A stretch of 64,000 nt of DNA from Rubrivivax sp. A210 (GCF_904426505.1 NZ_CAJGBN010000067.1:177070-241069); one strand, 5' to 3'. Shown: positions 44,914 through 53,604, counted from the stretch's first letter. Numbers and translations: made by a program. Notes: generated by a model not told the origin, from the sequence alone.

Positions 44914-44952
44914 GCGGCGCCACGGCAGGCCGGGCCCGGCCAGGGCGCCGCT
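44913..44952. terminator. Strong bidirectional hairpin between fbp and DUF1993
   Basis: The 40-base stretch between the two convergent stop codons is one nested hairpin: outer arms AGCGGCGCC (44913-44921) and GGCGCCGCT (44944-44952), inner 14-base palindrome GGCCGGGCCCGGCC (44928-44941). It fills the gap exactly and lacks T-tracts, so termination may rely on the stem itself or on Rho. Confidence 0.7.
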
Positions 44953-45456
44953 TCAGCCGCCCAGGAAATCGCGCTTGCCCAGTTCAACCCCCGCGTGGCG
45001 CAACAGGGCGTAGGTGGTGGTGAGGTGGAAGTACAGATTGGGCAGCACGAAGTGGCGCAGGTAGTCCTCGCCGGTGAAGCGCAGTTCGCCGACGCGCATC
45101 TGCATCACGATCTCGCGCCCTTCGCTGCCGTCGATCTGGGCCGAGGCAAAGCCTTGCACGTAGTCGATGGTGCGCCTGATGCGCGCGCGCAAGTCATCGA
45201 ACGTAGCCTCGTTGTCGTCCCACTTGGGCACCTCGACGCCGGCCAAGCGCGCCATGCAGCCCTTGACGGCGTCGCTGGCGATCTGGATCTGGCGCGTGAA
45301 GGGCAGCATGTCGGGCGCCAGGCGCAGGCCCAGGTAGTTGGCGGAGTCGAACTTGCGCGCCTCGGCATGGGCCTGGGCCTTGTCCAGCCAGAGCAGGGCA
45401 TTGCCCAGCATACGGGTGAAAACGGGCGCGCTGGCGGCATGCATCGAAAGGCTCAT
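44953..45456 (-). CDS. DUF1993 family protein
   Basis: Protein of 167 residues of the DUF1993 family, all-helical and related in fold to the DinB/metal-dependent four-helix proteins in predictions. Conserved stretches are SMHAASAPVFTRMLGNALLWLDKAQAHA, LAPDMLPFTRQIQIASDAVKG and YLRHFVLPNLYFHLTTTYALLRHAGVELGKRDFLGG. GGAG lies six bases before the ATG, which settles the start. No biochemical role is known for the family. Confidence 0.9.
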   Translation of the reverse strand: MSLSMHAASAPVFTRMLGNALLWLDKAQAHAEARKFDSANYLGLRLAPDMLPFTRQIQIASDAVKGCMARLAGVEVPKWDDNEATFDDLRARIRRTIDYVQGFASAQIDGSEGREIVMQMRVGELRFTGEDYLRHFVLPNLYFHLTTTYALLRHAGVELGKRDFLGG

Positions 45457-45553
45457 GGGGTCTCCGGGCTGATGTGGGGAGGCGCATGCTAGCGCCGTAC
45501 GGCCGGCGGCGCCGGAACGGGCAGAATCAAAGCCTGATCCCGCCGCGCCGCGC

Positions 45554-46561
45554 ATGAACATCATCATCCTCGACGACTACCAGGACGCGGTGCGCAAGCT
45601 CAAGTGCGCGACGCTGCTGGAACCCCTGAACGCCAAGGTCTTCACCAACACCGTCAAGGGCACGGGCCAGCTCTCGGTGCGGCTGCGCGATGCCGACGTG
45701 CTGGTGCTGATCCGCGAACGCACGCACTTTCCGCGCGCCCTGCTCGAGAAGCTGCCGCGCCTGAAGCTGATCGCCCAGACCGGCCGCGTCGGCCCCCACA
45801 TCGACGTCGAGACCTGCACCCGCATGGGCATCGCGGTGGCCGAGGGCGTCGGCTCGCCGGTGGCGCCGGCCGAGCTGACCTGGGCCCTGATCATGGCCTC
45901 GATGCGGCGCCTGCCGCAGTACATCGGCAACCTCAAGCACGGTGCCTGGCAGCAGAGCGGCCTGAAGACAGCGTCGATGCCGCCCAATTTCGCCCTCGGC
46001 ATGGTGCTGGCCGGCAAGACCCTGGGCATCTGGGGCTACGGCAAGATCGGCCGCCTGGTGGCCGGCTATGGCCGCGCCTTCGGCATGCAAGTGCGGGTGT
46101 GGGGCAGCGAGACCTCGCGCGAGCGCGCCCTCATCGACGGCCACCAGACCGCCGACAGCTGCGAGGCCTTCTTCGAGACCTGCGACGTGCTGAGCCTGCA
46201 CCTGCGCCTGAACGACGTGACGCGCGGCATCGTGCGCCACGACGTGCTGGCGCGCATGAAGCCGACCGCGCTGCTGGTGAACACCTCGCGCGCCGAGCTG
46301 ATCGAGGACGGCGCGCTGGTGGCCGCACTCAACCGCGGGCGCCCCGGCATGGCCGCCATCGACGTCTTCGAGAGCGAGCCCATCCTGCAGGGCCACCCGC
46401 TGCTGCGGCTGGAAAACGCGGTGTGTACGCCGCACATCGGCTATGTCGAGCAGGACAGCTACGAGCTGTACTTTCGCGCTGCCTTCGAGAACGTGCTCGC
46501 CTTCATCGCCAAGAGCCCGACCAACCTGGTGAATCCCGAGGCGCTGAAGGTGCTGCGGTGA
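45554..46561 (+). CDS. D-2-hydroxyacid dehydrogenase family protein
   Basis: NAD-dependent oxidoreductase of 335 residues that interconverts 2-hydroxy and 2-oxo acids. The Rossmann motif is LGIWGYGKIGRLVAGYGRAFG. The catalytic set is Arg in VNTSRAELIEDGAL, Glu in DVFESEP and His in TPHIGYVEQDSYELYF. The last segment is typical of a subfamily close to phosphoglycerate dehydrogenase and glyoxylate reductases, so the exact substrate is open. No Shine-Dalgarno sequence precedes the ATG; a CAGAAT box lies 26 bases upstream. It heads a run of four overlapping genes. Confidence 0.92.
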   Translation: MNIIILDDYQDAVRKLKCATLLEPLNAKVFTNTVKGTGQLSVRLRDADVLVLIRERTHFPRALLEKLPRLKLIAQTGRVGPHIDVETCTRMGIAVAEGVGSPVAPAELTWALIMASMRRLPQYIGNLKHGAWQQSGLKTASMPPNFALGMVLAGKTLGIWGYGKIGRLVAGYGRAFGMQVRVWGSETSRERALIDGHQTADSCEAFFETCDVLSLHLRLNDVTRGIVRHDVLARMKPTALLVNTSRAELIEDGALVAALNRGRPGMAAIDVFESEPILQGHPLLRLENAVCTPHIGYVEQDSYELYFRAAFENVLAFIAKSPTNLVNPEALKVLR

Positions 46562-47127
46562 ACGACGCTGCCCCGGCAGCCCGGCCGGCTTCACCGGCCG
46601 AGTTGTTCCTGGCCTGCACGCGGCTGGCGCTGCAGGGCTTCGGCGGCGTGCTGCCGGTGGCGCAACGCGAACTGGTCGAGCGCCTGCGCTGGCTGACGCG
46701 CGAGCAGTTCCTCGAGCAGCTCTCGGTGGCCCAGGTGCTGCCGGGGCCCAATATCGTCAACCTCGTGCTCATCATCGGCGACCGCCTCTTCGGCTGGCGC
46801 GGCGCCGTGGCGGCCACCGCCGGCATCCTGCTCGCGCCGCTGGTGCTGGTGCTGTCCCTGGCCGTGCTGGTGGGCCAGTTGCAAGGCCTGCCCTTCGTGG
46901 CCGGTGCGCTGCGCGGCATGGGCGTGGTCTCGGCAGGACTGGTGCTGAGCACCGCCTGCAAGCTGGCGCCGGCGCTTCGGCGCAACCCGCTGGGGCCGTT
47001 GGCCGGCGGCGTGGTGGCAGCGCTCACGGTGGCGGCCATCGCGGCGCTGCGCTGGCCCCTGGCGGCGGTGGTGCTGGGCCTGGGCACGGTGTCGGTGCTG
47101 CTGGCCGGATGGAGGCTCTCGCGTTGA
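46558..47127 (+). CDS. Chromate transporter, N-terminal-type half (short-chain ChrA)
   Basis: Membrane protein of 189 residues and about six hydrophobic segments, corresponding to one half of the CHR family. Conserved LALQGFGGVLPVAQRELVERLRWLTREQFLEQLSVAQVLPGPNIVNLVLIIG includes the family GGxxP/PGP signatures. Short-chain ChrA proteins occur as tandem pairs, and the other half follows with a 19-base overlap. The pair is expected to export chromate or a related oxyanion by proton motive force. The GTG start overlaps the dehydrogenase stop (GTGA). Confidence 0.92.
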   Translation: MNDAAPAARPASPAELFLACTRLALQGFGGVLPVAQRELVERLRWLTREQFLEQLSVAQVLPGPNIVNLVLIIGDRLFGWRGAVAATAGILLAPLVLVLSLAVLVGQLQGLPFVAGALRGMGVVSAGLVLSTACKLAPALRRNPLGPLAGGVVAALTVAAIAALRWPLAAVVLGLGTVSVLLAGWRLSR

Positions 47128-47684
47128 ACGCCTGGCTCTGGGGCAGCATGGGTTTCGGCGGCGCCGAACTGCTGGCGCTCTTCACCCACTTCATGCTGCT
47201 GTCACTGCTGGCGGTGGGCGGCGCCATCGCCACCGTGCCCGAGATGCACCGCTTCGTGGTCGTGCGCCAGGGCTGGCTGGACGACGCCCAGTTCACCAAC
47301 TGCGTCGCGCTGGCCCAGGCGGCGCCAGGGCCGAATGTGCTGTTCGTGGCCGTCATCGGCCTGCAGGTCGGTGGCCTGGCGGGCGTGGTGGCGGCGATGG
47401 CGGGCACGCTGCTGCCGTCCACCACGCTGGCCTTGATGGCGTCACGCTGGGGCGAGCAGCGGCGCGAGGCGCGCGCCGTGCGCGCCTTTACGGCCGGCAT
47501 GGCGCCGCTGACCCTGGGCCTGCTGCTGTCCACCGGCTGGATATTGCTCGAGCCCACGCGCAGCCACTGGATCGCGGTGCCGCTGCTGGTGGCGGCGACG
47601 CTGTGGCTGATGTTGCGCACCAGGCTGAGCCCCTTGTGGATGCTGGGCGCTGGTGCTGTGGCCGGCGCCGCCGGATGGGTGTGA
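47109..47684 (+). CDS. Chromate transporter, second short-chain half
   Basis: Partner half of 191 residues: LLSLLAVGGAIATVPEMHRFVVVRQGWLDDAQFTNCVALAQAAPGPNVLFVAVIGLQVGG carries the same family signature (AQAAPGPN). Opposite topologies of the two halves are typical of this pair. ATG 47109 lies inside the end of the first half. A TTG at 47124 (TTGA) is an alternative start. No chrB-type regulator is present, so a substrate other than chromate is possible. Confidence 0.92.
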   Translation: MEALALNAWLWGSMGFGGAELLALFTHFMLLSLLAVGGAIATVPEMHRFVVVRQGWLDDAQFTNCVALAQAAPGPNVLFVAVIGLQVGGLAGVVAAMAGTLLPSTTLALMASRWGEQRREARAVRAFTAGMAPLTLGLLLSTGWILLEPTRSHWIAVPLLVAATLWLMLRTRLSPLWMLGAGAVAGAAGWV

Positions 47685-48508
47685 TCGAGATGGCGCCGCT
47701 GCTGGCGCGTGCTGCGGCCTGGGGTGGCGGCCTCTTGCTGCTGGCCGGCACGCTTTACGCGCTGGCGCTGGCGGTGCTGTGGTGGGGCCAGGAACGGCTG
47801 CTCTTCCAGCCCGAGGTGCTGGCGGCCACCCACCGCTTCGACTTTGGCGCCGACGTGCATGAAGACGGGCTGGACGTGCCCGGCGCCCGTCTGCACGCGC
47901 TGCACCTGCGCCTGCCGCACCCGGCCGGCGTGGTCTTCTACCTGCATGGCAATGCCGGCAGCCTGCAGAGCTGGTTCACCAATGCCGATTTCTACCGCCG
48001 TGCCAACTTCGATCTCTACATGATCGATTACCGCGGCTATGGCAAGAGCAGCGGCCGCATCGAAAGCCAGGCCCAGTTGCTGGACGACGTGCGTGCCGCC
48101 TGGGCTTGGGTGGCGCCGCGCTATGCCGGCCTGAAGCGCGTGATCTACGGCCGCTCGCTCGGCAGCGGACTGGCCGCCATGCTGGCCGCCGAGGTGCAAC
48201 CCGAACTGACCGTGCTGGCCTCGCCCTATGCCAGCATGGCGCGCCTGGCTGCCGAGCACTATGCCTGGGTGCCGCAGGCGCTGCTGCGCTACCCGCTGCG
48301 CACCGACGAGGCCGTGCCGCACATCCGCGGCCCGCTGCTGCTGGTACACGGCCAACGCGACGATCTCATTGCGCCGGCCCACAGCGAGCACCTGGCGACG
48401 CTGGCGCCGCAGGCGCGGCTGCTGCGCCTGCCCGAGGCCGGGCACAACGACCTGCAGTTGCACGCGGCCTATCTGGAGACGCTGGCCGTGGCACTGGCGG
48501 GCCGGTGA
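47675..48508 (+). CDS. Membrane-anchored alpha/beta hydrolase (BEM46/ABHD13-like)
   Basis: Serine hydrolase of 277 residues with one N-terminal membrane helix (about 14-36, AWGGGLLLLAGTLYALALAVLW), the usual layout of bacterial BEM46-like proteins. The core has FYLHGNAGS, DYRGYGKSSG, the nucleophile elbow IYGRSLGSGLAAM, the Asp region VHGQRDDLI and the His in EAGHNDLQ. Candidate starts are ATG 47675, GTG 47681 (GTGA overlap with the preceding stop) and ATG 47690; all keep the helix. The substrate is unknown. Confidence 0.87.
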   Translation: MGVIEMAPLLARAAAWGGGLLLLAGTLYALALAVLWWGQERLLFQPEVLAATHRFDFGADVHEDGLDVPGARLHALHLRLPHPAGVVFYLHGNAGSLQSWFTNADFYRRANFDLYMIDYRGYGKSSGRIESQAQLLDDVRAAWAWVAPRYAGLKRVIYGRSLGSGLAAMLAAEVQPELTVLASPYASMARLAAEHYAWVPQALLRYPLRTDEAVPHIRGPLLLVHGQRDDLIAPAHSEHLATLAPQARLLRLPEAGHNDLQLHAAYLETLAVALAGR

Positions 48509-48547
48509 AAGAGCTGGCCCGGACCTCAGCACCGTCTGCAGCCCGCC

Positions 48548-51500
48548 TCAGCCCAGGCCCTTGCTCTCCAGCACCCGCTGCAGCGCGAGCAGCGCCGCTT
48601 CCATCCGCGCGGCGGCATCCGACATGGCCGCCGTGCCGGCGCCCAGGCTTGGATCGGCCCTCAAGGCTTCCTCGATGCCATGCGCGTCGGCGGCCAGCGC
48701 CACCAGTCCGAGCTGGCTGGCCGCCCCCTTGAGCCGGTGCATGCGCCTCCCCGCGGCGTCGAGGTTGCCGGATTCGAGCTCTTCGCGCAGCAGCGCCGGG
48801 TCCGGAAGGTGCTGCCGGGCGAACAGGCGCAGCAGCGCGACAAGACGGTCGGCCTTGCCGCGCAGCCTGGCCAGAGCACCGTCGAAGTCGAGGCCGTCCA
48901 GCCCGCGCAGTGCATCGACACCGGAGGCCCAGCCGGGATGCGCTTCAAACCTATCGTCGGCCCGAACTTCGTGCGCCGCCTTGCGCACGGCGCCCTGGTC
49001 CAGCCAGTGCAGCAGCGACTCGTACAGCAGCACAGGGTCCACCGGCTTGGTCAGCACCGCATCCATGCCGACGTCCAGGCAGGCCTGGCGGCTTTCGGTG
49101 ACCGCGTTCGCGGTCAGGGCCAGGATGGGAGTGGCTGCCTGGTGGGCCATGAGGCGGATGCGCCGGGTTGCCTCGATGCCGTCCATTTCGGGCATCTGCA
49201 TGTCCATCAGCATCAGGTCGAACGCAGCGTTCTCCGCGGCTTCGACCGCCGCACGGCCGTTGTCGGCGACCACGACGTCCAGCCCCACGGCATGCATCAA
49301 TTCCTGCACGACCTCGATGTTGATGGCGTTGTCCTCGGCCAGCAACACGCGGGCGCCCGTGTGGCGCAGGCGAAGGCGCTCATCGGCGGTCAGGGGCAGT
49401 TCGGGGACCGCGGCCTCCGGCACGGGGCCGTGCCCGCGCCGCAAGGGCACTTCGAACCAGAAGGTGCTGCCCTGCCCCACCACGCTGTCGACGCCGATGC
49501 TTCCCTGCATCAACTCGATCAGGCCCTTGTTCAGCGCCAGGCCCAGGCCGGTGCCGCCATGGCGGCGGGCCGCTGACCCGTCGACCTGCTCGAAAGGCTG
49601 GAACAGCCGCGCGCACTGCGCCTCGCTGAGCCCGGGCCCGCTGTCCTGGACCTCGAAGCGCACCACCAAGTCATCGCCGCGGTCCGCGACCAGCAAGGCC
49701 CGCAGCGCGACGCGGCCGCGGTCGGTGAACTTGACGGCGTTGCCGGCAAAGTTCAGCAAGGCCTGGCGCAGGCGCGTGGCATCGCCGCACAGCCACAGCG
49801 GCACGCCGTCGGGATCGACCTCGAGCGCCAGCCCCTTGGCTGCCGCCGCGTCGCTGACCAGCGAAGCCACGTTGTCCAGCACCGCCGAGAGATGGAAGTT
49901 GGCGGTCTCGATTTGCAGCCGTCCGGCTTCGACCTTGGACAGATCGAGGATGTCGCTGATGATCGACAGCAGGTGACGCCCGGCACCCACCATCTTGTCC
50001 AGTCGCGCGGTCTGCGTCGGGGACAGCGGGTCGTTGCGCAGCAGGTGGCTGAGGCCGAGCAGGGCGTTGAGCGGCGTGCGGATCTCGTGCGACATATTGG
50101 CCAGGAATGCGCTCTTGGCGCGGCTGGCCGCTTCGGCCGCGGCCTTGGCCTCAAGAAGCGCGCGCTCGGCTTCCTTGCGCGCTGCGATGCTGCTCGAGAA
50201 AGCGATCAGCCGCGGTTTCACCGAGAGATCGCGATGGTCGTAGTAGACCGTCATCTCCACGGGAATCATCCGGCCGTCACGCGTGCGGTGCCCGGTCTCG
50301 AAACGCCGATGGCCTTCGGTCACGAAGCTGGGCTTGGCCGCCGCGTAGGCTTCGGGCGGGAAGTGCGGGTCGATGTCCGAGACGGTCATGCCCAGCATCT
50401 CGTCGCGCGCGTAGCCCAGCACCTCGGCCGCGTACCGGTTGGCCCAGATGAAGCGGCCGGATTCGAAATCGACCCATGTGATGCCAATGCCCACCCCTTC
50501 CATCGCGATCTGGGTGTCGATCAGTTGCCGGTTGACGCTCTGCAGTTCGGCCGTGCGATCGATCACCCGCTGCTCCAGCGCGGCATTGGCCAGGCTGAGT
50601 TGGTCCTCGTGCTCGCGCAGGGCGTCTTCGGTGCGGCGTTGCTCGGTGATGTCGTGCCCAACGCCCAGCACGCCGGTGAGCGCGCCGTCCGGCGCGTGCA
50701 GCGGCGCCTTGGTCGTCTTCAGCAGCGCCCGCCGCCCGTCAGAGGCATAGGTGATCCATTCCTCGTTGACGGTGGGCCTGCCCGCGGCCAGGGCCAGGCG
50801 GTCATGGGCACGGAAGGACTCGGCGGTTTCGCTGTCCAACAGGTCGAGGTCGGACTTGCCCACCAGATCCGCCTCGCGGCGGCCCAGGAAACGCTCGAAT
50901 TCCGCGTTGCAGGCCAGGTACGCGCCCTGCGTACTCTTCAGCCAGACCAGATCGGGAATGGTGCGGATCAACGACTTGAGCAGACCATGCTCGCGCTCGC
51001 GCAGGGCCAGCGTTTCGGCCAGGACTTCCTGCTCCCATCCGCGAGCGGTCGCCTTGACGAAGTAGACGAGCCCGGCCACCGAGGCCGCCAGCAGGCCCAG
51101 CAGCACCCCCGCCAGCGGCTGCCATTGGGCATCGGCCGCCGCCAGCGGCTGGCCCACCAGCAGGGTGTAGCCATGGACGGGGTTGCGCCGGTAGGCGTAC
51201 AGCGTCGGTGCGCCGCCGGCATTGGGCGCATGGCCGGTGAAGCTGCCCGCGACTGGCTCGGCGCGCAGGGCCGCGGCCAGTTCCGCCAGGTGGCGCTCCT
51301 CGGCCTCGGTTGGCGCCGACGCGCCCGCCGGCGGCGTCTGCGCGGCGGTGCTGGCGACAATGCGGTTCCGGGCATCGCGCAGGACGATGAGGCCGCCGGC
51401 CGGGGGGTTGCCATGCTGCAGCATGCGCGTGAGGTCGCGGATGAACATCGACGCATAGACCAGGCCGGCGAAGGAGCCGTCCGGCGCATTGATGCGCCGC

Positions 51501-51991
51501 GCCATGAGCCAGATCCACTGCTGCGAGATCCTGCCGACGATGGGTTCGGCGATCACCATGCCCAGCGCCGGATCGTCGCGCAATCGCTTGTAGTAGTCGC
51601 GCTGGGCCAGGCTGGCGCGCTGGGCTGCATCGACCCCGCTGCCCCACACGGCCTCGCCCTGCGCATTGGCGGCGCGCAGCAGATCGATGTGCGGAAACCG
51701 GCTCTGCTGGCGCGCCAGGAAGCGGTTGATGGCCGCGGCGTCGACGCCATGCCCGCTGGCCTGGTGCTCGATCTCGTCGGCGCTGACCTGCAGCACGTAG
51801 TCGATGGTGCCGACCCAGGCGTCGAGCGACAGGGAAACGGCGTGCGCGTGGTCCTGGATGGCATCGGTGTGCTCGCGCCGCGACTGCTCGCGCACGTAGA
51901 CCACCATCGCCAGCGCCAGCAGCGCGACGACGGCCGCCGCCGCGGATGCGCCGAGGCGCAGAAGACGCAGTGGGCGCGTCGGCCTGATCAT
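48548..51991 (-). CDS. Hybrid sensor histidine kinase (Cache-PAS-PAS-HisKA-HATPase-REC-Hpt)
   Basis: Membrane-bound phosphorelay hub of 1147 residues. A membrane helix (about 12-33) and a periplasmic Cache sensor (about 35-290) are followed by a second helix (about 297-315) and two PAS domains. The kinase core has FLANMSHEIRTPLNALLGL (phospho-His), FAGNAVKFTDRG, DSGPGLS and GGTGLGLALNKGL. A receiver domain has the Asp in LMLMDMQMPEMDG, and a C-terminal Hpt domain has the His in RRMHRLKGAASQLGL. The full His-Asp-His chain means that the final response regulator is encoded elsewhere. The ATG has GGAG eight bases upstream. Convergent with the hydrolase, 39 bases apart. Confidence 0.94.
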   Translation of the reverse strand: MIRPTRPLRLLRLGASAAAAVVALLALAMVVYVREQSRREHTDAIQDHAHAVSLSLDAWVGTIDYVLQVSADEIEHQASGHGVDAAAINRFLARQQSRFPHIDLLRAANAQGEAVWGSGVDAAQRASLAQRDYYKRLRDDPALGMVIAEPIVGRISQQWIWLMARRINAPDGSFAGLVYASMFIRDLTRMLQHGNPPAGGLIVLRDARNRIVASTAAQTPPAGASAPTEAEERHLAELAAALRAEPVAGSFTGHAPNAGGAPTLYAYRRNPVHGYTLLVGQPLAAADAQWQPLAGVLLGLLAASVAGLVYFVKATARGWEQEVLAETLALREREHGLLKSLIRTIPDLVWLKSTQGAYLACNAEFERFLGRREADLVGKSDLDLLDSETAESFRAHDRLALAAGRPTVNEEWITYASDGRRALLKTTKAPLHAPDGALTGVLGVGHDITEQRRTEDALREHEDQLSLANAALEQRVIDRTAELQSVNRQLIDTQIAMEGVGIGITWVDFESGRFIWANRYAAEVLGYARDEMLGMTVSDIDPHFPPEAYAAAKPSFVTEGHRRFETGHRTRDGRMIPVEMTVYYDHRDLSVKPRLIAFSSSIAARKEAERALLEAKAAAEAASRAKSAFLANMSHEIRTPLNALLGLSHLLRNDPLSPTQTARLDKMVGAGRHLLSIISDILDLSKVEAGRLQIETANFHLSAVLDNVASLVSDAAAAKGLALEVDPDGVPLWLCGDATRLRQALLNFAGNAVKFTDRGRVALRALLVADRGDDLVVRFEVQDSGPGLSEAQCARLFQPFEQVDGSAARRHGGTGLGLALNKGLIELMQGSIGVDSVVGQGSTFWFEVPLRRGHGPVPEAAVPELPLTADERLRLRHTGARVLLAEDNAINIEVVQELMHAVGLDVVVADNGRAAVEAAENAAFDLMLMDMQMPEMDGIEATRRIRLMAHQAATPILALTANAVTESRQACLDVGMDAVLTKPVDPVLLYESLLHWLDQGAVRKAAHEVRADDRFEAHPGWASGVDALRGLDGLDFDGALARLRGKADRLVALLRLFARQHLPDPALLREELESGNLDAAGRRMHRLKGAASQLGLVALAADAHGIEEALRADPSLGAGTAAMSDAAARMEAALLALQRVLESKGLG

Positions 51992-52048
51992 GGGGGGTAC
52001 TCCGATGCGACCGGGGTGCGGCGATGCCCCCACCCGTGTCGCTGTCAA

Positions 52049-52054
52049 AGTATA
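52049..52054 (-). promoter_or_regulatory. -10-like box of the hybrid kinase gene
   Basis: TATACT on the minus strand, 57 bases before the kinase ATG, is the closest match to a vegetative -10 box in this gap. TTGACA immediately downstream of it, near 52043, is a perfect -35 hexamer but has no good -10 partner at 17 bases. Confidence 0.4.
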
Positions 52055-52058
52055 TGAA

Positions 52059-52078
52059 GGCGGCCTGACGAGGCCGCC
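52059..52078. terminator. Terminator-like hairpin downstream of the upp operon
   Basis: Perfect 8-base stem GGCGGCCT/AGGCCGCC with loop GACG. Transcripts of the nitrile hydratase-rlmB-upp run would reach it after the repeat element. On the minus strand it is followed by TTCATAT, a mildly U-rich tail, so it is the best terminator candidate for that operon. Confidence 0.5.
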
Positions 52079-52088
52079 GCGCTGGCCG

Positions 52089-52236
52089 GGATTTGTCCTC
52101 GCGACCGCGCAGATTTCAGGCTCGAAGTGATGCGGAAGAACCTGCGCATGCAGGATCGTCCACACGGCCTCGCAGAGCTCGGCCTCGAAGTGAGGCGCAA
52201 GACCCTGCACAGGCAGGGTCTTGCGTCCTCACTTCG
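52089..52236. repeat. Tandem hairpin repeat following upp
   Basis: Two imperfect direct copies of a roughly 63-base unit (52089-52152 and 52153-52215) share CTCGAAGTGA, GCG.AAGA and CCTGC with most other positions conserved. The second copy is completed by its own inverted continuation: arms 52186-52208 and 52213-52236 pair over 23 bases with one bulged base and a 4-base loop. The first copy ends in a shorter CCTGC/GCAGG hairpin. The large stem includes the upp stop codon. No T-tract follows, so this looks like a repeated hairpin element rather than a plain terminator. Confidence 0.7.
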
Positions 52237-52855
52237 TCCCGAAGATCTTGTCCCCCGCGTCGCCCAGCCCCGGGATGATGTAGCCGACCTCGTTGAGGTG
52301 GCTGTCGATGGCCGCGGTCCAGCAGCGCACGTCGGGGTGGGCCGCCTCGAGCGCGCGTATGCCCTCGGGTGCGGCCACCAGCACCAGGGCGCGGATGTCC
52401 TTGCAGCCGCGGCTCTTGAGCAGGCTCACGGTGGCGATCATCGAGCCGGCCGTCGCCAGCATGGGGTCGACGATGAGCGCCGTGCGTTCATCGAGGTGGC
52501 CGACGAAGCGCTCGAAGTAATGCTCGGGCTGCAGCGTCTCGTGGTTGCGGCTCAGGCCCACCACGCTGACCTTGGCGTTGGGCAGCATGTCCAGCACGCC
52601 GTCCAGCATGCCCAGGCCGGCGCGCAGGATCGGCACCACCGTGACCTTGCGGCCGGCGATCTGCTCGACCTCCAGCGGGCCGCTCCAGCACTGCACGGTG
52701 GTCTTCTCGAGCGGAAAGTCGGCCGTGGCCTCGTAGGCCAGCAGGCGGCCCAGTTCATTGGTGAGCTCGCGAAACTTCTTGGTCGAGATCTCGTCCTCGC
52801 GCAGCAGGCCGACCTTGTGGCGCACCAGCGGGTGGTTGACGGCGATGACGGGCAT
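52229..52855 (-). CDS. upp: Uracil phosphoribosyltransferase
   Basis: Pyrimidine salvage enzyme of 208 residues that makes UMP from uracil and PRPP. VNHPLVRHKVGLLRE, PILRAGLGMLDG, LIVDPMLATAGSM (PRPP loop) and GYIIPGLGDAGDKIFGTK are diagnostic. The start shares a base with the rlmB stop (TGATG), so it is coupled to the preceding gene. Its last codons and stop lie in the base of the large hairpin repeat. Confidence 0.97.
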   Translation of the reverse strand: MPVIAVNHPLVRHKVGLLREDEISTKKFRELTNELGRLLAYEATADFPLEKTTVQCWSGPLEVEQIAGRKVTVVPILRAGLGMLDGVLDMLPNAKVSVVGLSRNHETLQPEHYFERFVGHLDERTALIVDPMLATAGSMIATVSLLKSRGCKDIRALVLVAAPEGIRALEAAHPDVRCWTAAIDSHLNEVGYIIPGLGDAGDKIFGTK

Positions 52856-53604
52856 CAGGTTTCTCCGGTGGACGGGCGGCGCTGGCGCAGCGCCTCGTAA
52901 AGGCAGATGCCGGCGGCAACGCTGACGTTGAGGCTCTCGACCGCGCCCTGCATGGGGATGCGCACCAGCTCGTCGCAGGTCTTGCGCGTGAGCTGGCGCA
53001 TGCCGGCGCCTTCGGCGCCCAGCACCAGGGCCACCGGGCCGCTGAGATCGGCATCGAAGATGGTGCGTTCGGCGTCGTCGCTGGTGCCGATGATGCGCAG
53101 GTCGCGCTCCTTCAGCTCGTTCAGCGTGCGCGCCAGGTTGGTGACCATCAGGTAGGGCACGGTCTCGGCGGCGCCGCTGGCCACCTTGGCCACGGTGGCG
53201 TTGAGGCCCACCGCATGGTCCTTGGGCGCGACCACGGCATGCGCCCCGGCACCATCCGCCACGCGCAGGCAGGCGCCCAGGTTGTGCGGGTCGGTCACGC
53301 CGTCGAGCACCAGCACCAGGGGCGGGCCCTCGACCTCCTCGAGCACCTCGTCCAGCGAATGGCGGGCCGGCAGCGGCTGCACGCGCGCCACCACGCCCTG
53401 GTGGCGGGTGTTGCCGGCCAGCGCGGCCAGGCGCTCGGCGTCGCTGTCGACGCGCTTGGCGCCGGCCTCGTCGATGCGCTGCACAAACTGCCGCATGCGC
53501 GCATCGCGCCGGGTCGCGTCGACGTGGATCTCGGTGATTGACTGCGGCGCCGTCTTCAGGCGCACGGTGACGGCGTGGAAGCCGAACAGCACCTTGGTGC
53601 TCAT
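52855..53604 (-). CDS. rlmB: 23S rRNA (guanosine-2251-2'-O)-methyltransferase
   Basis: SPOUT-class methyltransferase of 249 residues that modifies G2251 in the 23S rRNA P-loop. The N-terminal substrate-binding domain (VLFGFHAVTVRLK) precedes the knotted catalytic domain with VLDGVTDPHNLGACLRVADGAG, LGAEGAGMRQLTRKTCDELVRIPM and ESLNVSVAAGICLYEAL. The start overlaps the nitrile hydratase accessory stop (ATGA), an unusual neighbour, which puts it in that operon. Confidence 0.96.
   Translation of the reverse strand: MSTKVLFGFHAVTVRLKTAPQSITEIHVDATRRDARMRQFVQRIDEAGAKRVDSDAERLAALAGNTRHQGVVARVQPLPARHSLDEVLEEVEGPPLVLVLDGVTDPHNLGACLRVADGAGAHAVVAPKDHAVGLNATVAKVASGAAETVPYLMVTNLARTLNELKERDLRIIGTSDDAERTIFDADLSGPVALVLGAEGAGMRQLTRKTCDELVRIPMQGAVESLNVSVAAGICLYEALRQRRPSTGET

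Noticed and set aside
52089..52236. Upstream coding extension of the hybrid kinase into the repeat region
   Set aside because: The frame is open to 52210 and gives a repeated peptide, but the kinase ATG at 51991 has a ribosome-binding site directly before the membrane helix, and the repeat is explained by DNA hairpins.
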